A stretch of DNA of 5,686 bases, taken from the NCBI GenBank assembly GCA_000715685.1, contig KL569511.1:8058-13743 (forward strand), in the 5' to 3' direction. The notes under the pieces were generated by a model, which saw only the letters and a list, made by a program, of their open reading frames with translations, did not search any database and was not told where the DNA came from. Each line of letters begins with the position of its first letter. Position 1 is the stretch's first letter. The translations under genes were made by a program, and so were the position numbers. This document shows, piece by piece, positions 1 to 5,633 of the stretch. The DNA comes from Streptomyces lilacinus. GTDB taxonomy: Bacteria > Actinomycetota > Actinomycetes > Streptomycetales > Streptomycetaceae.

Positions 1-2354
1 GGCCCGCCGTTGCCGCGGGCGGGCAGCGCGGGACGGCCGTCGGGGCCGCCCGCGCCGGCGCGCGGCGCGGTGTCGAAGAGGCTGCCGGCGGCGGCACCGC
101 CGCTGGGACCCGCACCGGGGCCGGACCGCGGGGGCAGACCGCCCTCGGGGCTGCCGCCGCGCGGCGCCAGCGCGGGGCGCGGACCGCTGCCCGGCACCTG
201 GCGGCGCTGCTGACCCGCACCGGCGGCCGGGGCACCGGACCCGCCGGGGCCGCCCTGGCCCTGACCCTGGCCCGGGGCCGGCTTCTTGTGGCCCTGGGCC
301 ACGTCGACCGGCAGCATGACGAGCGCGGTCGTACCGCCCGAGTCGGACGGCCGGAGCTGGATGCGGATGCCGTGTCGCAGGGACAGGCGGCCGACCACGA
401 ACAGACCCATGCGTCGGGAGACGGAGACGTCCACGGTCGGCGGCGAGGCGAGCCGCTCGTTGATCGCCGAGAGGTCCTCGGGCGAGAGGCCGATGCCGGT
501 GTCGTGGATCTCGACCAGCACCCGCCCGTCGGGCAGGGCGTGACCGGTGACCTTGACCTTGGTCTGCGGCGAGGAGAAGGAGGTGGCGTTCTCGAGCAGC
601 TCGGCGAGGAGGTGCACGAGGTCGTTGACGACGCGGCCGGCGACCTCGGTCGGCGGCACGCCGCTGAGCTCGATGCGCTCGTACTGCTCCACCTCGGACG
701 CGGCGGCACGCAGGACGTCGACGAGCGGCACGGGCCGGGTCCACCGGCGGCCGGGCTCCTCACCCGCGAGGACGAGGAGGTTTTCGCCGTTACGGCGCAT
801 ACGGGTGGCGAGGTGGTCGAGCTTGAACAGCGAGGACAGCTGGTCCGGGTCGGCCTCGCGGCTCTCGAGCTCGGAGATCAGGGACAGCTGACGCTGGATG
901 AGGCCCTGGCTTCGACGCGAGAGGTTGGTGAACATCGCGTTGACGTTGCCACGGAGCAGGGCCTGCTCGGCGGCGAGTCGGACGGCTTCCTGGTGCACGT
1001 GGTCGAAGGCCGCGGCCACCTTGCCGATCTCGTCCCGGCTGTGCACACCGACGGACTCCACGGACGTGTCGACGTCCTGCGGGTCGGTCTCGGACAGCTG
1101 CTTGACGAGCTCGGGCAGACGGTCGTTGGCGACCTTCTGGGCGGTGTCCTGCAGACGACGCAGCGAGCGCACCATGGAGCGGGCCACGACGAAGGCGCCG
1201 ACGAGCGAGATGCCGAGGACCAGGACGATGAGGGCACCGTTGAGGATGGCTTCCTGCTGGGCCTCGTCGCGCAGCTCACGGGCCTTCTGGTCCATCTGCG
1301 TGAGCAGGGTCAGCTCGATCTTGGCCATCTCTTCGAGCTTGACGCTGTCCTGGTCGTACCAGTCGCGGTAGCTCGTCTTCTCGCCCTTGAGGGCCTCGGC
1401 GTTGTTGCCGAAGGCCCGCTCGGCGAAGGTGTTCGCCGCGGTGACGTTGGTGTCGCCGCCGTTGAGGGCCTTGAGCAGGGTGGCGGAGTCGCCGGCGCGG
1501 ATGGCGGTGAAGCGGCGCAGGGCCTCTTCCTCGTTGTCCAGGGCGGCCTTGCCGTACTGGTGGTCGTTGGCCGACATGCTCGCGCCGCCGCGGTTGGCGA
1601 GCGCGGCGCTGATGACCGCTCGCTGGATGGAGGCGTACTCCTTGGCCGCGGAGAACGTCGCCAGCGCGCGGGTCGAGGTGATCATGTCGCTGTTGCTGGT
1701 GGCCTGGGCCATGTCCTGGGACAGCGACAGCAGCGAGGTGATCAGCGCGTTGTAGTTGCTGACCGTCTGGGAGATGTAGGCCTTGTCCTCGTAGGCGTCC
1801 TTCCGGACCGCCTGGATCTTGTCGAGCTGCTTGGTGATGTCGACAAGGGTGGTCTGGACGCCGACCATCGTCGGGTCGTTGGCCTTGACCTTCTTGGTCG
1901 TGTCCCGGAAGGCGTCGATGGCCCGGTCGGTCTTCTGCCGGGGCGCGACGACGGAGTCGTCCTTGGGGTTGCCGTTGACGATCGGGCCCGCCGACTTGTC
2001 GCGCTCCTCCTGAAGGGCGTCGGCGAGCTGGGTCGCCTTGCCCGTCATCTCGGTGAGCAGCTTCATGTGGTCGAGCTGATCCACATTGTCGAGCGAGGTG
2101 TTGATGCGCATCGCGCCCAGGGTCGTCGCCGCGACGACGGGGAGGGCGAGCAGGGACACCAGACGGGTGCTGATGCGCCAGTTGCGCAGGGCTATTCGTG
2201 AGCCCGGCCCCGTGGGGCCTTTCTCCTTCGGCCGTTCGGCGGCTTCGCCACCGGTCGGCGCGTCTGGCGTGCCGGCGGGCGTGCCGCGGTCGGTCGCACC
2301 GCGCGGCTCCGGCTCCGCCGCAGCGCTGCCATCCCTCTTGAAACGTCCCTGCAC
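1..2354 (-). CDS. cvnA1: Sensor-like histidine kinase with NIT domain, conservon protein CvnA (3' end cut by window)
   Basis: Reading the minus strand from GTG at 2354 gives 784 uninterrupted codons to the left edge; the stop lies outside. Seen: a basic, Pro-rich cytoplasmic N-terminus (1-63); TM1 at about 64-82; a mostly helical extracytoplasmic domain (83-369) with the EERDKSAGP motif at 116-124 typical of NIT nitrate/nitrite-sensing domains; TM2 at 370-391; a HAMP-like linker (392-465); and HATPase_c with N-box LLAELLENATSF (582-593), G1-box HDTGIGL (617-623) and a GGTTALVMLP end (673-682). A Gly/Pro/Gln/Ala-rich tail follows from 687. The dimerisation region (470-525, NLSRRSQ...RQL...LDHLATRMRR) lacks a classical H-box, as in CvnA proteins. 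Known: CvnA works at the membrane with CvnB (roadblock/LC7), CvnC (DUF742) and the small GTPase CvnD, whose genes should lie beyond the edge. The start is supported by AGAGG about 11 nt upstream and by no later start before TM1. The number 1 rests on remembered proximity to gltX; family assignment is firm, paralogue number less so. Confidence 0.93.
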   Translation of the reverse strand, partial: MQGRFKRDGSAAAEPEPRGATDRGTPAGTPDAPTGGEAAERPKEKGPTGPGSRIALRNWRISTRLVSLLALPVVAATTLGAMRINTSLDNVDQLDHMKLLTEMTGKATQLADALQEERDKSAGPIVNGNPKDDSVVAPRQKTDRAIDAFRDTTKKVKANDPTMVGVQTTLVDITKQLDKIQAVRKDAYEDKAYISQTVSNYNALITSLLSLSQDMAQATSNSDMITSTRALATFSAAKEYASIQRAVISAALANRGGASMSANDHQYGKAALDNEEEALRRFTAIRAGDSATLLKALNGGDTNVTAANTFAERAFGNNAEALKGEKTSYRDWYDQDSVKLEEMAKIELTLLTQMDQKARELRDEAQQEAILNGALIVLVLGISLVGAFVVARSMVRSLRRLQDTAQKVANDRLPELVKQLSETDPQDVDTSVESVGVHSRDEIGKVAAAFDHVHQEAVRLAAEQALLRGNVNAMFTNLSRRSQGLIQRQLSLISELESREADPDQLSSLFKLDHLATRMRRNGENLLVLAGEEPGRRWTRPVPLVDVLRAAASEVEQYERIELSGVPPTEVAGRVVNDLVHLLAELLENATSFSSPQTKVKVTGHALPDGRVLVEIHDTGIGLSPEDLSAINERLASPPTVDVSVSRRMGLFVVGRLSLRHGIRIQLRPSDSGGTTALVMLPVDVAQGHKKPAPGQGQGQGGPGGSGAPAAGAGQQRRQVPGSGPRPALAPRGGSPEGGLPPRSGPGAGPSGGAAAGSLFDTAPRAGAGGPDGRPALPARGNGG

Positions 2355-2417
2355 TAGCGTCGCAACCTCTGGACCAGGCGCCCCACCGGTATGAGCGGAG
2401 GGACGGTGTCGAGTCGT

Positions 2418-2448
2418 GGGGGGACCGCGGTGCCCCCCTGGCGGTCCC
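2418..2448 (-). promoter_or_regulatory. Overlapping, mutually exclusive hairpins in predicted cvnA leader
   Basis: Hairpin A pairs GGGACCGC (2421-2428) with GCGGTCCC (2441-2448): 8 perfect base pairs and a 12-nt loop. Hairpin B pairs GGGGGGAC (2418-2425) with GT plus CCCCCC (2430-2431, 2433-2438), with one bulged base at 2432 and a 4-nt loop. Both use 2421-2425, so only one can form at a time. They lie 64-94 nt upstream of the cvnA start codon, inside the leader if transcription begins near 2550. No U-tract or recognised riboswitch consensus is seen. The palindrome ACCGCGGT (2424-2431) could instead be a protein-binding site. Confidence 0.45.
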
Positions 2449-2508
2449 GGGAATTCCAGCACAGTGCCGGATCTCCCAACAAGGCCGGTGGTCGGGGTGG
2501 TGGTGGGC

Positions 2509-2523
2509 GTGACCCTGGGTGAG
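2509..2523. promoter_or_regulatory. Candidate BldD-binding site
   Basis: The 15-mer GTGACCCTGGGTGAG matches the published BldD box consensus nTnACnC(A/T)GnGTnAn at every fixed position. BldD is the c-di-GMP-dependent master repressor of Streptomyces development, and conservon genes fit the kind of signalling genes it controls. The site is about 155 nt upstream of the cvnA start codon and about 34 bp downstream of the candidate minus-strand -10 element, a place suited to repression. The match is seen directly; binding and effect are inferred. Confidence 0.6.
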
Positions 2524-2556
2524 GGAGCACGTGACGGAACGTAGAGGTTTGCGCCC

Positions 2557-2585
2557 CTTATGTCGGACTTATGGTGAGGAGTCAT
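2557..2585 (-). promoter_or_regulatory. Candidate cvnA promoter
   Basis: On the minus strand, ATGACT (2585-2580) and CATAAG (2562-2557) are separated by exactly 17 nt. Each matches the sigma-70 consensus (TTGACA, TATAAT) at four of six positions. Transcription would start near 2550, giving a leader of about 195 nt that includes the BldD box and the GC hairpins. A second CTTATG copy, 11 bp away at 2568-2573, sits in the spacer. No better minus-strand pair was found, but Streptomyces promoters are diverse. Confidence 0.35.
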
Positions 2586-2708
2586 GCGACTGACCTCGAG
2601 GGTCTCGGCGTGTCCCAGTCGCCATGATCAGGAGCGGAACGTGGGGTTCAGGCCTGCAATGTCCGTTTCGCGGGGGCGAGGTGACCGCCCGTTATGCCGC
2701 ATTTTTCG

Positions 2709-2742
2709 CTTGAGTCGTGAGCAAACTCACAAGAAACTCAAG
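2709..2742. promoter_or_regulatory. Nested palindrome, possible operator
   Basis: An outer inverted repeat CTTGAGT (2709-2715) / ACTCAAG (2736-2742) encloses an inner one, GTGAG (2717-2721) / CTCAC (2726-2730). AAACTCA is also directly repeated at 2723-2729 and 2734-2740, 11 bp or about one helical turn apart. It lies just upstream of the candidate plus-strand promoter, in an AT-richer patch, and could bind a dimeric regulator. I do not match it to a known regulator's consensus. Confidence 0.4.
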
Positions 2743-2744
2743 AC

Positions 2745-2782
2745 TTGTCCTGCGTGCCACTGGGGATAGGCGCGCCTAGCCT
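2745..2782 (+). promoter_or_regulatory. Candidate promoter of the small-protein gene
   Basis: TAGCCT (2777-2782) followed by GG is a Streptomyces-like -10 element, and the same TAGCCTGG occurs at 3124-3131 before the hydrolase gene. The best -35-like hexamer, TTGTCC (2745-2750), is 26 nt away from it, which is too far. It is better spaced (16 nt) from TAGGCG at 2767-2772. The perfect 12-bp palindrome TAGGCGCGCCTA (2767-2778) overlaps both -10 candidates. With the TAGCCT element, transcription would start near 2789 and the leader would be about 80 nt. Confidence 0.3.
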
Positions 2783-2819
2783 GGTTCTTTACACCCGCGG
2801 CGGAAACGCCCATGGCGCG

Positions 2820-2853
2820 CCGCCCATAGATCAACACCGCCCATAGATCAACA
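2820..2853. repeat. Perfect 17-bp tandem duplication upstream of the small gene
   Basis: The unit CCGCCCATAGATCAACA occurs twice head to tail (2820-2836 and 2837-2853) without a mismatch or spacer. Its CGCCCAT core occurs a third time at 2807-2813. The pair ends just before the ribosome binding site GCGAGG (2856-2861), so it lies in the predicted 5' leader of the 68-residue gene. It may be a regulator site, an RNA element, or a recent slippage duplication. Confidence 0.85.
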
Positions 2854-2869
2854 ACGCGAGGCACCTCAA

Positions 2870-3076
2870 GTGAAGTCTGCGAAGTCAGCGCACCCGTCCC
2901 GGAAGACCGCCAACCCGCGCCGCACCACGCTCGCGCACCTGAAGGACGCCGAGTCGCTGCGCGTCGCCGACACCGACCGCCCGCAGCACGCCGTGGAGCT
3001 GCCCACGGCCACCGCCAACCCGCGCCGCACCGTCCTCATGACCGCGCCGGCGCCGCACGTCCCCGCGCAGGACTGA
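2870..3076 (+). CDS. Small basic protein of unknown function (68 aa)
   Basis: I do not recognise a family. The GTG start has GCGAGG at 2856-2861, 8 nt upstream, and nearly all codons end in G or C, unlike the flanking non-coding DNA, so I judge it real. The product is rich in Arg, Lys, His, Pro, Thr and Ala, has no Cys, no signal peptide and no membrane segment, and is probably cytoplasmic and largely disordered. The motif TANPRRT occurs at residues 13-19 and 48-54, around a central charged stretch (LKDAESLRVADTD, 24-36) that might form a short helix. The gene stands alone between a divergent conservon and the hydrolase-gltX pair, and probably has its own promoter. A nucleic-acid-binding or peptide-precursor role cannot be told from sequence. 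Confidence 0.7.
   Translation: MKSAKSAHPSRKTANPRRTTLAHLKDAESLRVADTDRPQHAVELPTATANPRRTVLMTAPAPHVPAQD
2906..3031 (+). repeat. Exact 21-bp direct repeat inside the small gene
   Basis: Positions 2906-2926 and 3011-3031 are identical at all 21 bases, including every third codon position, and encode TANPRRT twice. The copies start 105 bp (35 codons) apart, in frame. Flanking bases differ on both sides. Identity at silent positions points to a recent duplication or to selection on the DNA or RNA, though the few preferred codons in a GC-rich genome make some convergence possible. Confidence 0.9.
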
Positions 3077-3085
3077 GCACGCCCA

Positions 3086-3109
3086 CGCGACGGCGGCGCA
3101 CGGGTCGCG
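3086..3109 (+). terminator. Weak stem-loop after the small gene
   Basis: CGCGAC (3086-3091) can pair with GTCGCG (3104-3109) across a 12-nt loop, starting 9 nt after the stop codon of the small gene. There is no U-tract and the stem is short, so it is at best a weak terminator. It also overlaps the likely -35 region of the hydrolase promoter. Confidence 0.2.
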
Positions 3110-3123
3110 GACGGCCCCCGCGA

Positions 3124-3129
3124 TAGCCT
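3124..3129 (+). promoter_or_regulatory. Candidate -10 element of the hydrolase-gltX operon
   Basis: TAGCCT, followed by GG, fits the Streptomyces -10 pattern and repeats the octamer TAGCCTGG found upstream of the small gene at 2777-2784. No good -35 hexamer is seen 16-18 nt upstream (around 3101-3108). Transcription would begin near 3136, about 40 nt before the GTG at 3175, which supports that start. Confidence 0.4.
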
Positions 3130-3174
3130 GGGGTGTCCGACTCCGGCCATTTAGACAAGGGGAAAAAGCCTCCC

Positions 3175-3957
3175 GTGCGCATCGCCAGGTTCTCCATCGA
3201 CGGAAACGTCGCGTTCGGCGTCGTAGAGGGGGACGCCTCGACCGAAGGCGGTCCCGTCCTCGACATCATCAAGGGCCATCCCTTCGCGGAATTCGAGCGC
3301 TCGGGGCAGAAGATCCCGATGAGCAAGGTCCGGCTGCTGCCGCCCGTGCTGCCGAACAAGGTCGTGGCCATCGGCCGCAACTACGCGGAGCACGCCGCGG
3401 AGCTGGGCAACGAGGTGCCCGAGGCGCCCATCACCTTCTTCAAGCCCTCGACCGCCGTCATCGGCCCCGGCGACCCGATCGCCTACCCCTCCTTCTCCAG
3501 CGAGCTCCACCACGAGGCCGAGCTCGCCGTCGTCATCGGCCGCATGTGCCGCGAGGTCCCGCGCGAGCGCGTCAAGGACGTCATCCTCGGCTACACCTGC
3601 GCCAACGACGTCACCGCGCGCGACGTCCAGCAGCGCGAGAAGCAGTGGGCCCGGGCCAAGGGCTTCGACACCTCCTGCCCGCTCGGCCCCTGGGTCGAGA
3701 CCGAGCTCGACCCGAGCGACCTCGGCATCATGTGCACGGTCAACGGCGAGCAGCGCCAGCTGGGCCGCACGAGCGACATGGTGCGCTCCATCGAGGACCT
3801 GATCGTCCACATCACCGAGGCGATGACGCTGCTCCCCGGCGACGTCGTCCTCACCGGCACCCCGGCCGGCGTCGGACCCCTGAACGTCGGCGACGAGGTC
3901 GCCGTCACCATCGAAGGCATCGGCACTCTCACCAACAAGGTGATCAAGCGTGGCTAA
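3175..3957 (+). CDS. Fumarylacetoacetate hydrolase (FAH) family protein
   Basis: A 260-residue cytoplasmic enzyme of the FAH superfamily, which cleaves, decarboxylates or isomerises 2-keto and 1,3-diketo acids using a divalent metal. Residues 1-55 form the small N-terminal domain and about 60-258 the catalytic FAH fold. Visible hallmarks are [13 protein letters not shown] (64-76), the metal ligands in [11 protein letters not shown] (Glu114, Glu116) and NDVTARD (Asp145), the [12 protein letters not shown] segment (162-173), and [16 protein letters not shown] (219-234). Length and motifs fit the hydroxyhepta-diene-dioate isomerase, acylpyruvase (YcgM/FAHD1-like) and oxaloacetate tautomerase branch, but the substrate cannot be fixed. 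GTG 3175 is chosen because AAGGGGA lies at 3157-3163. The longer frame from GTG 3133 would include a TTA codon at 3151 and begin at the expected transcription start. It overlaps gltX by 8 bp. Confidence 0.92.
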   Translation: MRIARFSIDGNVAFGVVEGDASTEGGPVLDIIKGHPFAEFERSGQKIPMSKVRLLPPVLPNKVVAIGRNYAEHAAELGNEVPEAPITFFKPSTAVIGPGDPIAYPSFSSELHHEAELAVVIGRMCREVPRERVKDVILGYTCANDVTARDVQQREKQWARAKGFDTSCPLGPWVETELDPSDLGIMCTVNGEQRQLGRTSDMVRSIEDLIVHITEAMTLLPGDVVLTGTPAGVGPLNVGDEVAVTIEGIGTLTNKVIKRG

Positions 3958-5425
3958 CGCGAACGTCCGCGTACGTTTCTGTCCCTCGCCGACCGGCAAC
4001 CCCCACGTGGGTCTGGTCCGCACCGCCCTCTTCAACTGGGCGTTCGCCCGCCACCACGGCGGCACCCTCGTCTTCCGCATCGAGGACACCGACGCGGCCC
4101 GCGACTCCGAGGAGTCGTACGAGCAGCTGCTCGACGCCATGCGCTGGCTGGGCCTCGACTGGGACGAGGGCCCCGAGGTGGGCGGCCCCCACGCGCCGTA
4201 CCGCCAGTCGCAGCGCATGGACCTCTACAAGGACGTCGCGGCCAAGCTCCTCGAGGCGGGCCACGCCTACTACTGCTACTGCACCGCCGAGGAGCTCGAC
4301 GCCCGCCGCGAGGCCGCCCGCGCCGCCGGCCGGCCCTCCGGCTACGACGGCACGTGCCGCGAGGTCGGCGCCGAGGACCGGGCGCGCTACGAGCGCGAGG
4401 GCCGTGAGCCCATCGTCCGCTTCCGGATGCCGGACGAGGCGATCACCTTCACCGACCTGGTGCGCGGCGAGCTGACCTTCACCCCGGAGAACGTTCCGGA
4501 CTTCGGCATCGTCCGGGCCAACGGCGCGCCCCTCTACACGCTCGTCAACCCCGTCGACGACGCGCTGATGGAGATCACCCACGTCCTGCGCGGCGAGGAC
4601 CTGCTCTCCTCCACCCCGCGCCAGATCGCCCTCTACCGGGCGCTCGCGGAGATCGGCGTCGGCAACGGCTCCACCCCGAGCTTCGGCCACCTGCCCTACG
4701 TGATGGGCGAGGGCAACAAGAAGCTCTCCAAGCGCGACCCGCAGTCCTCCCTGAACCTCTACCGGGAGCGCGGCTTCCTGCGCGAGGGCCTGCTCAACTA
4801 CCTCTCGCTGCTCGGCTGGTCCCTCTCGGCCGACCAGGACATCTTCACGATCGACGAGATGGTCGCCGCGTTCGACATCGAGGACGTGAACGCCAACCCG
4901 GCCCGCTTCGACCTGAAGAAGTGCGAGGCGATCAACGCCGACCACATCCGCCGGCTGGACCCGAAGGCCTTCGCCGAGGCCTGCACCCCCTGGCTGCGGG
5001 CCCCGCACGCCAACTGGGCGGAGGAGAACTTCGACCAGGCCGCCTGGGAGGCCATCGCGCCCCACGCCCAGACCCGCCTGACCGTCCTCTCCGACATCAC
5101 GGCCAACGTCGACTTCCTCTTCCTGGACGAGCCGGTCGAGGACGAGGCGTCCTGGACCAAGGCCATGAAGGAGGGTTCGGACGCCCTGCTGCGCACCGCC
5201 CGCGCCAAGATCGCCGAGGCGGACTGGAACGCCGAGGCCCTCAAGGCCGCCGTCGTCGCCGCCGGCGAGGAGCACGGCCTCAAGCTCGGCAAGGCCCAGG
5301 CGCCCGTCCGCGTGGCCGTCACGGGCCGCACGGTGGGCCTGCCGCTCTTCGAGTCCCTCGAAGTCCTCGGCCGCGACCGCACCCTGGGCCGTATCGACGC
5401 CGCCCTGGCCAGGCTCGGCGCCTGA
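3950..5425 (+). CDS. gltX: Glutamyl-tRNA synthetase
   Basis: A class I aminoacyl-tRNA synthetase of 491 residues, the usual bacterial length. It joins Glu to tRNA(Glu) with ATP and, in bacteria lacking GlnRS, also to tRNA(Gln) for later amidation by GatCAB. Visible: [12 protein letters not shown] (11-22) containing the HIGH-type motif [16 protein letters not shown] (25-36), FRIEDTD (42-48), [14 protein letters not shown] (212-225), and KLSKR (258-262) for KMSKS. The anticodon-binding helical domain occupies about 330-491. CYC (109-111) and Cys136 match three ligands of the zinc site known in the E. coli enzyme, but the fourth (CRH there) reads CRE here, Glu138. GTG 3950 has AAGGTGA at 3937-3943, 6 nt upstream inside the hydrolase gene, and overlaps that gene's stop, implying translational coupling. 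A strong hairpin and a tRNA-Gln gene follow. Confidence 0.98.
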   Translation: MANANVRVRFCPSPTGNPHVGLVRTALFNWAFARHHGGTLVFRIEDTDAARDSEESYEQLLDAMRWLGLDWDEGPEVGGPHAPYRQSQRMDLYKDVAAKLLEAGHAYYCYCTAEELDARREAARAAGRPSGYDGTCREVGAEDRARYEREGREPIVRFRMPDEAITFTDLVRGELTFTPENVPDFGIVRANGAPLYTLVNPVDDALMEITHVLRGEDLLSSTPRQIALYRALAEIGVGNGSTPSFGHLPYVMGEGNKKLSKRDPQSSLNLYRERGFLREGLLNYLSLLGWSLSADQDIFTIDEMVAAFDIEDVNANPARFDLKKCEAINADHIRRLDPKAFAEACTPWLRAPHANWAEENFDQAAWEAIAPHAQTRLTVLSDITANVDFLFLDEPVEDEASWTKAMKEGSDALLRTARAKIAEADWNAEALKAAVVAAGEEHGLKLGKAQAPVRVAVTGRTVGLPLFESLEVLGRDRTLGRIDAALARLGA

Positions 5426-5443
5426 CGTTCCGACGTCCCGCGC

Positions 5444-5482
5444 ACGGGGCCCGGCAGCCCTCCCGGGGCTGCCGGGCCCCGT
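5444..5482 (+). terminator. Strong intrinsic-type terminator after gltX
   Basis: A perfect 17-bp stem (5444-5460 with 5466-5482) closes a 5-nt TCCCG loop, starting 19 nt after the gltX stop codon. The stem is almost all G-C. There is no T-run behind it, as is common for Streptomyces terminators. It would separate the hydrolase-gltX operon from the tRNA promoter. Confidence 0.85.
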
Positions 5483-5519
5483 ACGCACGGCCGCCCGGCC
5501 ACCAGGCGGGTTATCGATT

Positions 5520-5548
5520 TTGGACCCCCGTCCACCTTCGGGTAATGT
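5520..5548 (+). promoter_or_regulatory. Sigma-70-type promoter of the tRNA-Gln gene
   Basis: TTGGAC (5520-5525) and TAATGT (5543-5548) are separated by exactly 17 nt and match the principal sigma factor consensus at five of six and four of six positions. This is the best promoter in the window and lies in an AT-richer island. Transcription would start near 5555, leaving a leader of about 79 nt before the mature tRNA. Confidence 0.75.
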
Positions 5549-5608
5549 TCTTCCTGCGCCGCCCGGGAGGGCCGAGAGGCCGGAGCGGAGGGCGCAAGCC
5601 GGGCAAGA

Positions 5609-5622
5609 CCCCCTACAGGGGG
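5609..5622 (+). other. Hairpin in the tRNA 5' leader
   Basis: CCCCC (5609-5613) pairs with GGGGG (5618-5622) across a TACA loop and ends 11 nt before the mature tRNA 5' end. A second small stem, GGCC-GAGA-GGCC, lies at 5570-5581. They may help keep the precursor from misfolding or guide processing before RNase P cleavage; this role is inferred. Confidence 0.4.
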
Positions 5623-5633
5623 TGGAGTTACGG

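Larger units (their letters stand above)
2355..2869. other. Divergent intergenic control region
   Basis: About 515 bp separate the divergently read cvnA and small-protein genes. I see no convincing gene here. GC is visibly lower between about 2530 and 2760, with AT-rich patches near 2557-2573 and 2700-2745, as expected for promoters. An open frame from ATG 2584 to 2769 has poor codon usage and is not accepted. The region holds two candidate promoters, a BldD box, two overlapping hairpins, a nested palindrome and a 17-bp tandem repeat, each listed separately. Confidence 0.8.

Noticed and set aside
288..2201. A 637-codon open frame on the plus strand antisense to the kinase
   Set aside because: It lies fully opposite the conserved minus-strand kinase. 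Its Gly/Val/Leu/Asp-rich product shows no domain, and long antisense frames are expected where third positions are nearly always G or C.
2486..2508. G-rich stretch resembling a G-quadruplex
   Set aside because: Only two or three G-runs reach three or more bases. Such composition is common in this GC-rich DNA, so a stable quadruplex is not supported.
2536..2564. GGAAC followed by GTC, resembling an ECF sigma promoter
   Set aside because: The 21-nt gap is too long for SigE- or SigR-type promoters, and no plus-strand gene follows at a suitable distance.
2584..2769. A 61-codon plus-strand ORF with GAGGAG just before its ATG
   Set aside because: The purine stretch is only 2 nt from the ATG, third-position GC is low, a TTA codon and several rare codons occur, and the 3' part overlaps the palindrome and promoter candidates. 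Kept only as a remote leader-peptide possibility.
2769..2821. Two GGCGCGCC octamers 45 bp apart
   Set aside because: Self-complementary GC octamers are frequent in such DNA; the only notable extension is the 12-bp palindrome at 2767-2778, mentioned with the promoter.
3133..3174. Fourteen-codon N-terminal extension of the hydrolase from GTG 3133
   Set aside because: It would include a TTA codon, begin at the predicted transcription start with no RBS, and add residues unlike the family. GTG 3175 gives the usual MRIARF-type start.
3151..4218. A 355-codon minus-strand frame across the hydrolase and gltX 5' end
   Set aside because: Shadow frame over two well-recognised genes on the other strand.
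3944..5488. A 514-codon open frame antisense to gltX
   Set aside because: Compositional shadow of gltX with a biased product and no motif; it also runs through the terminator hairpin.
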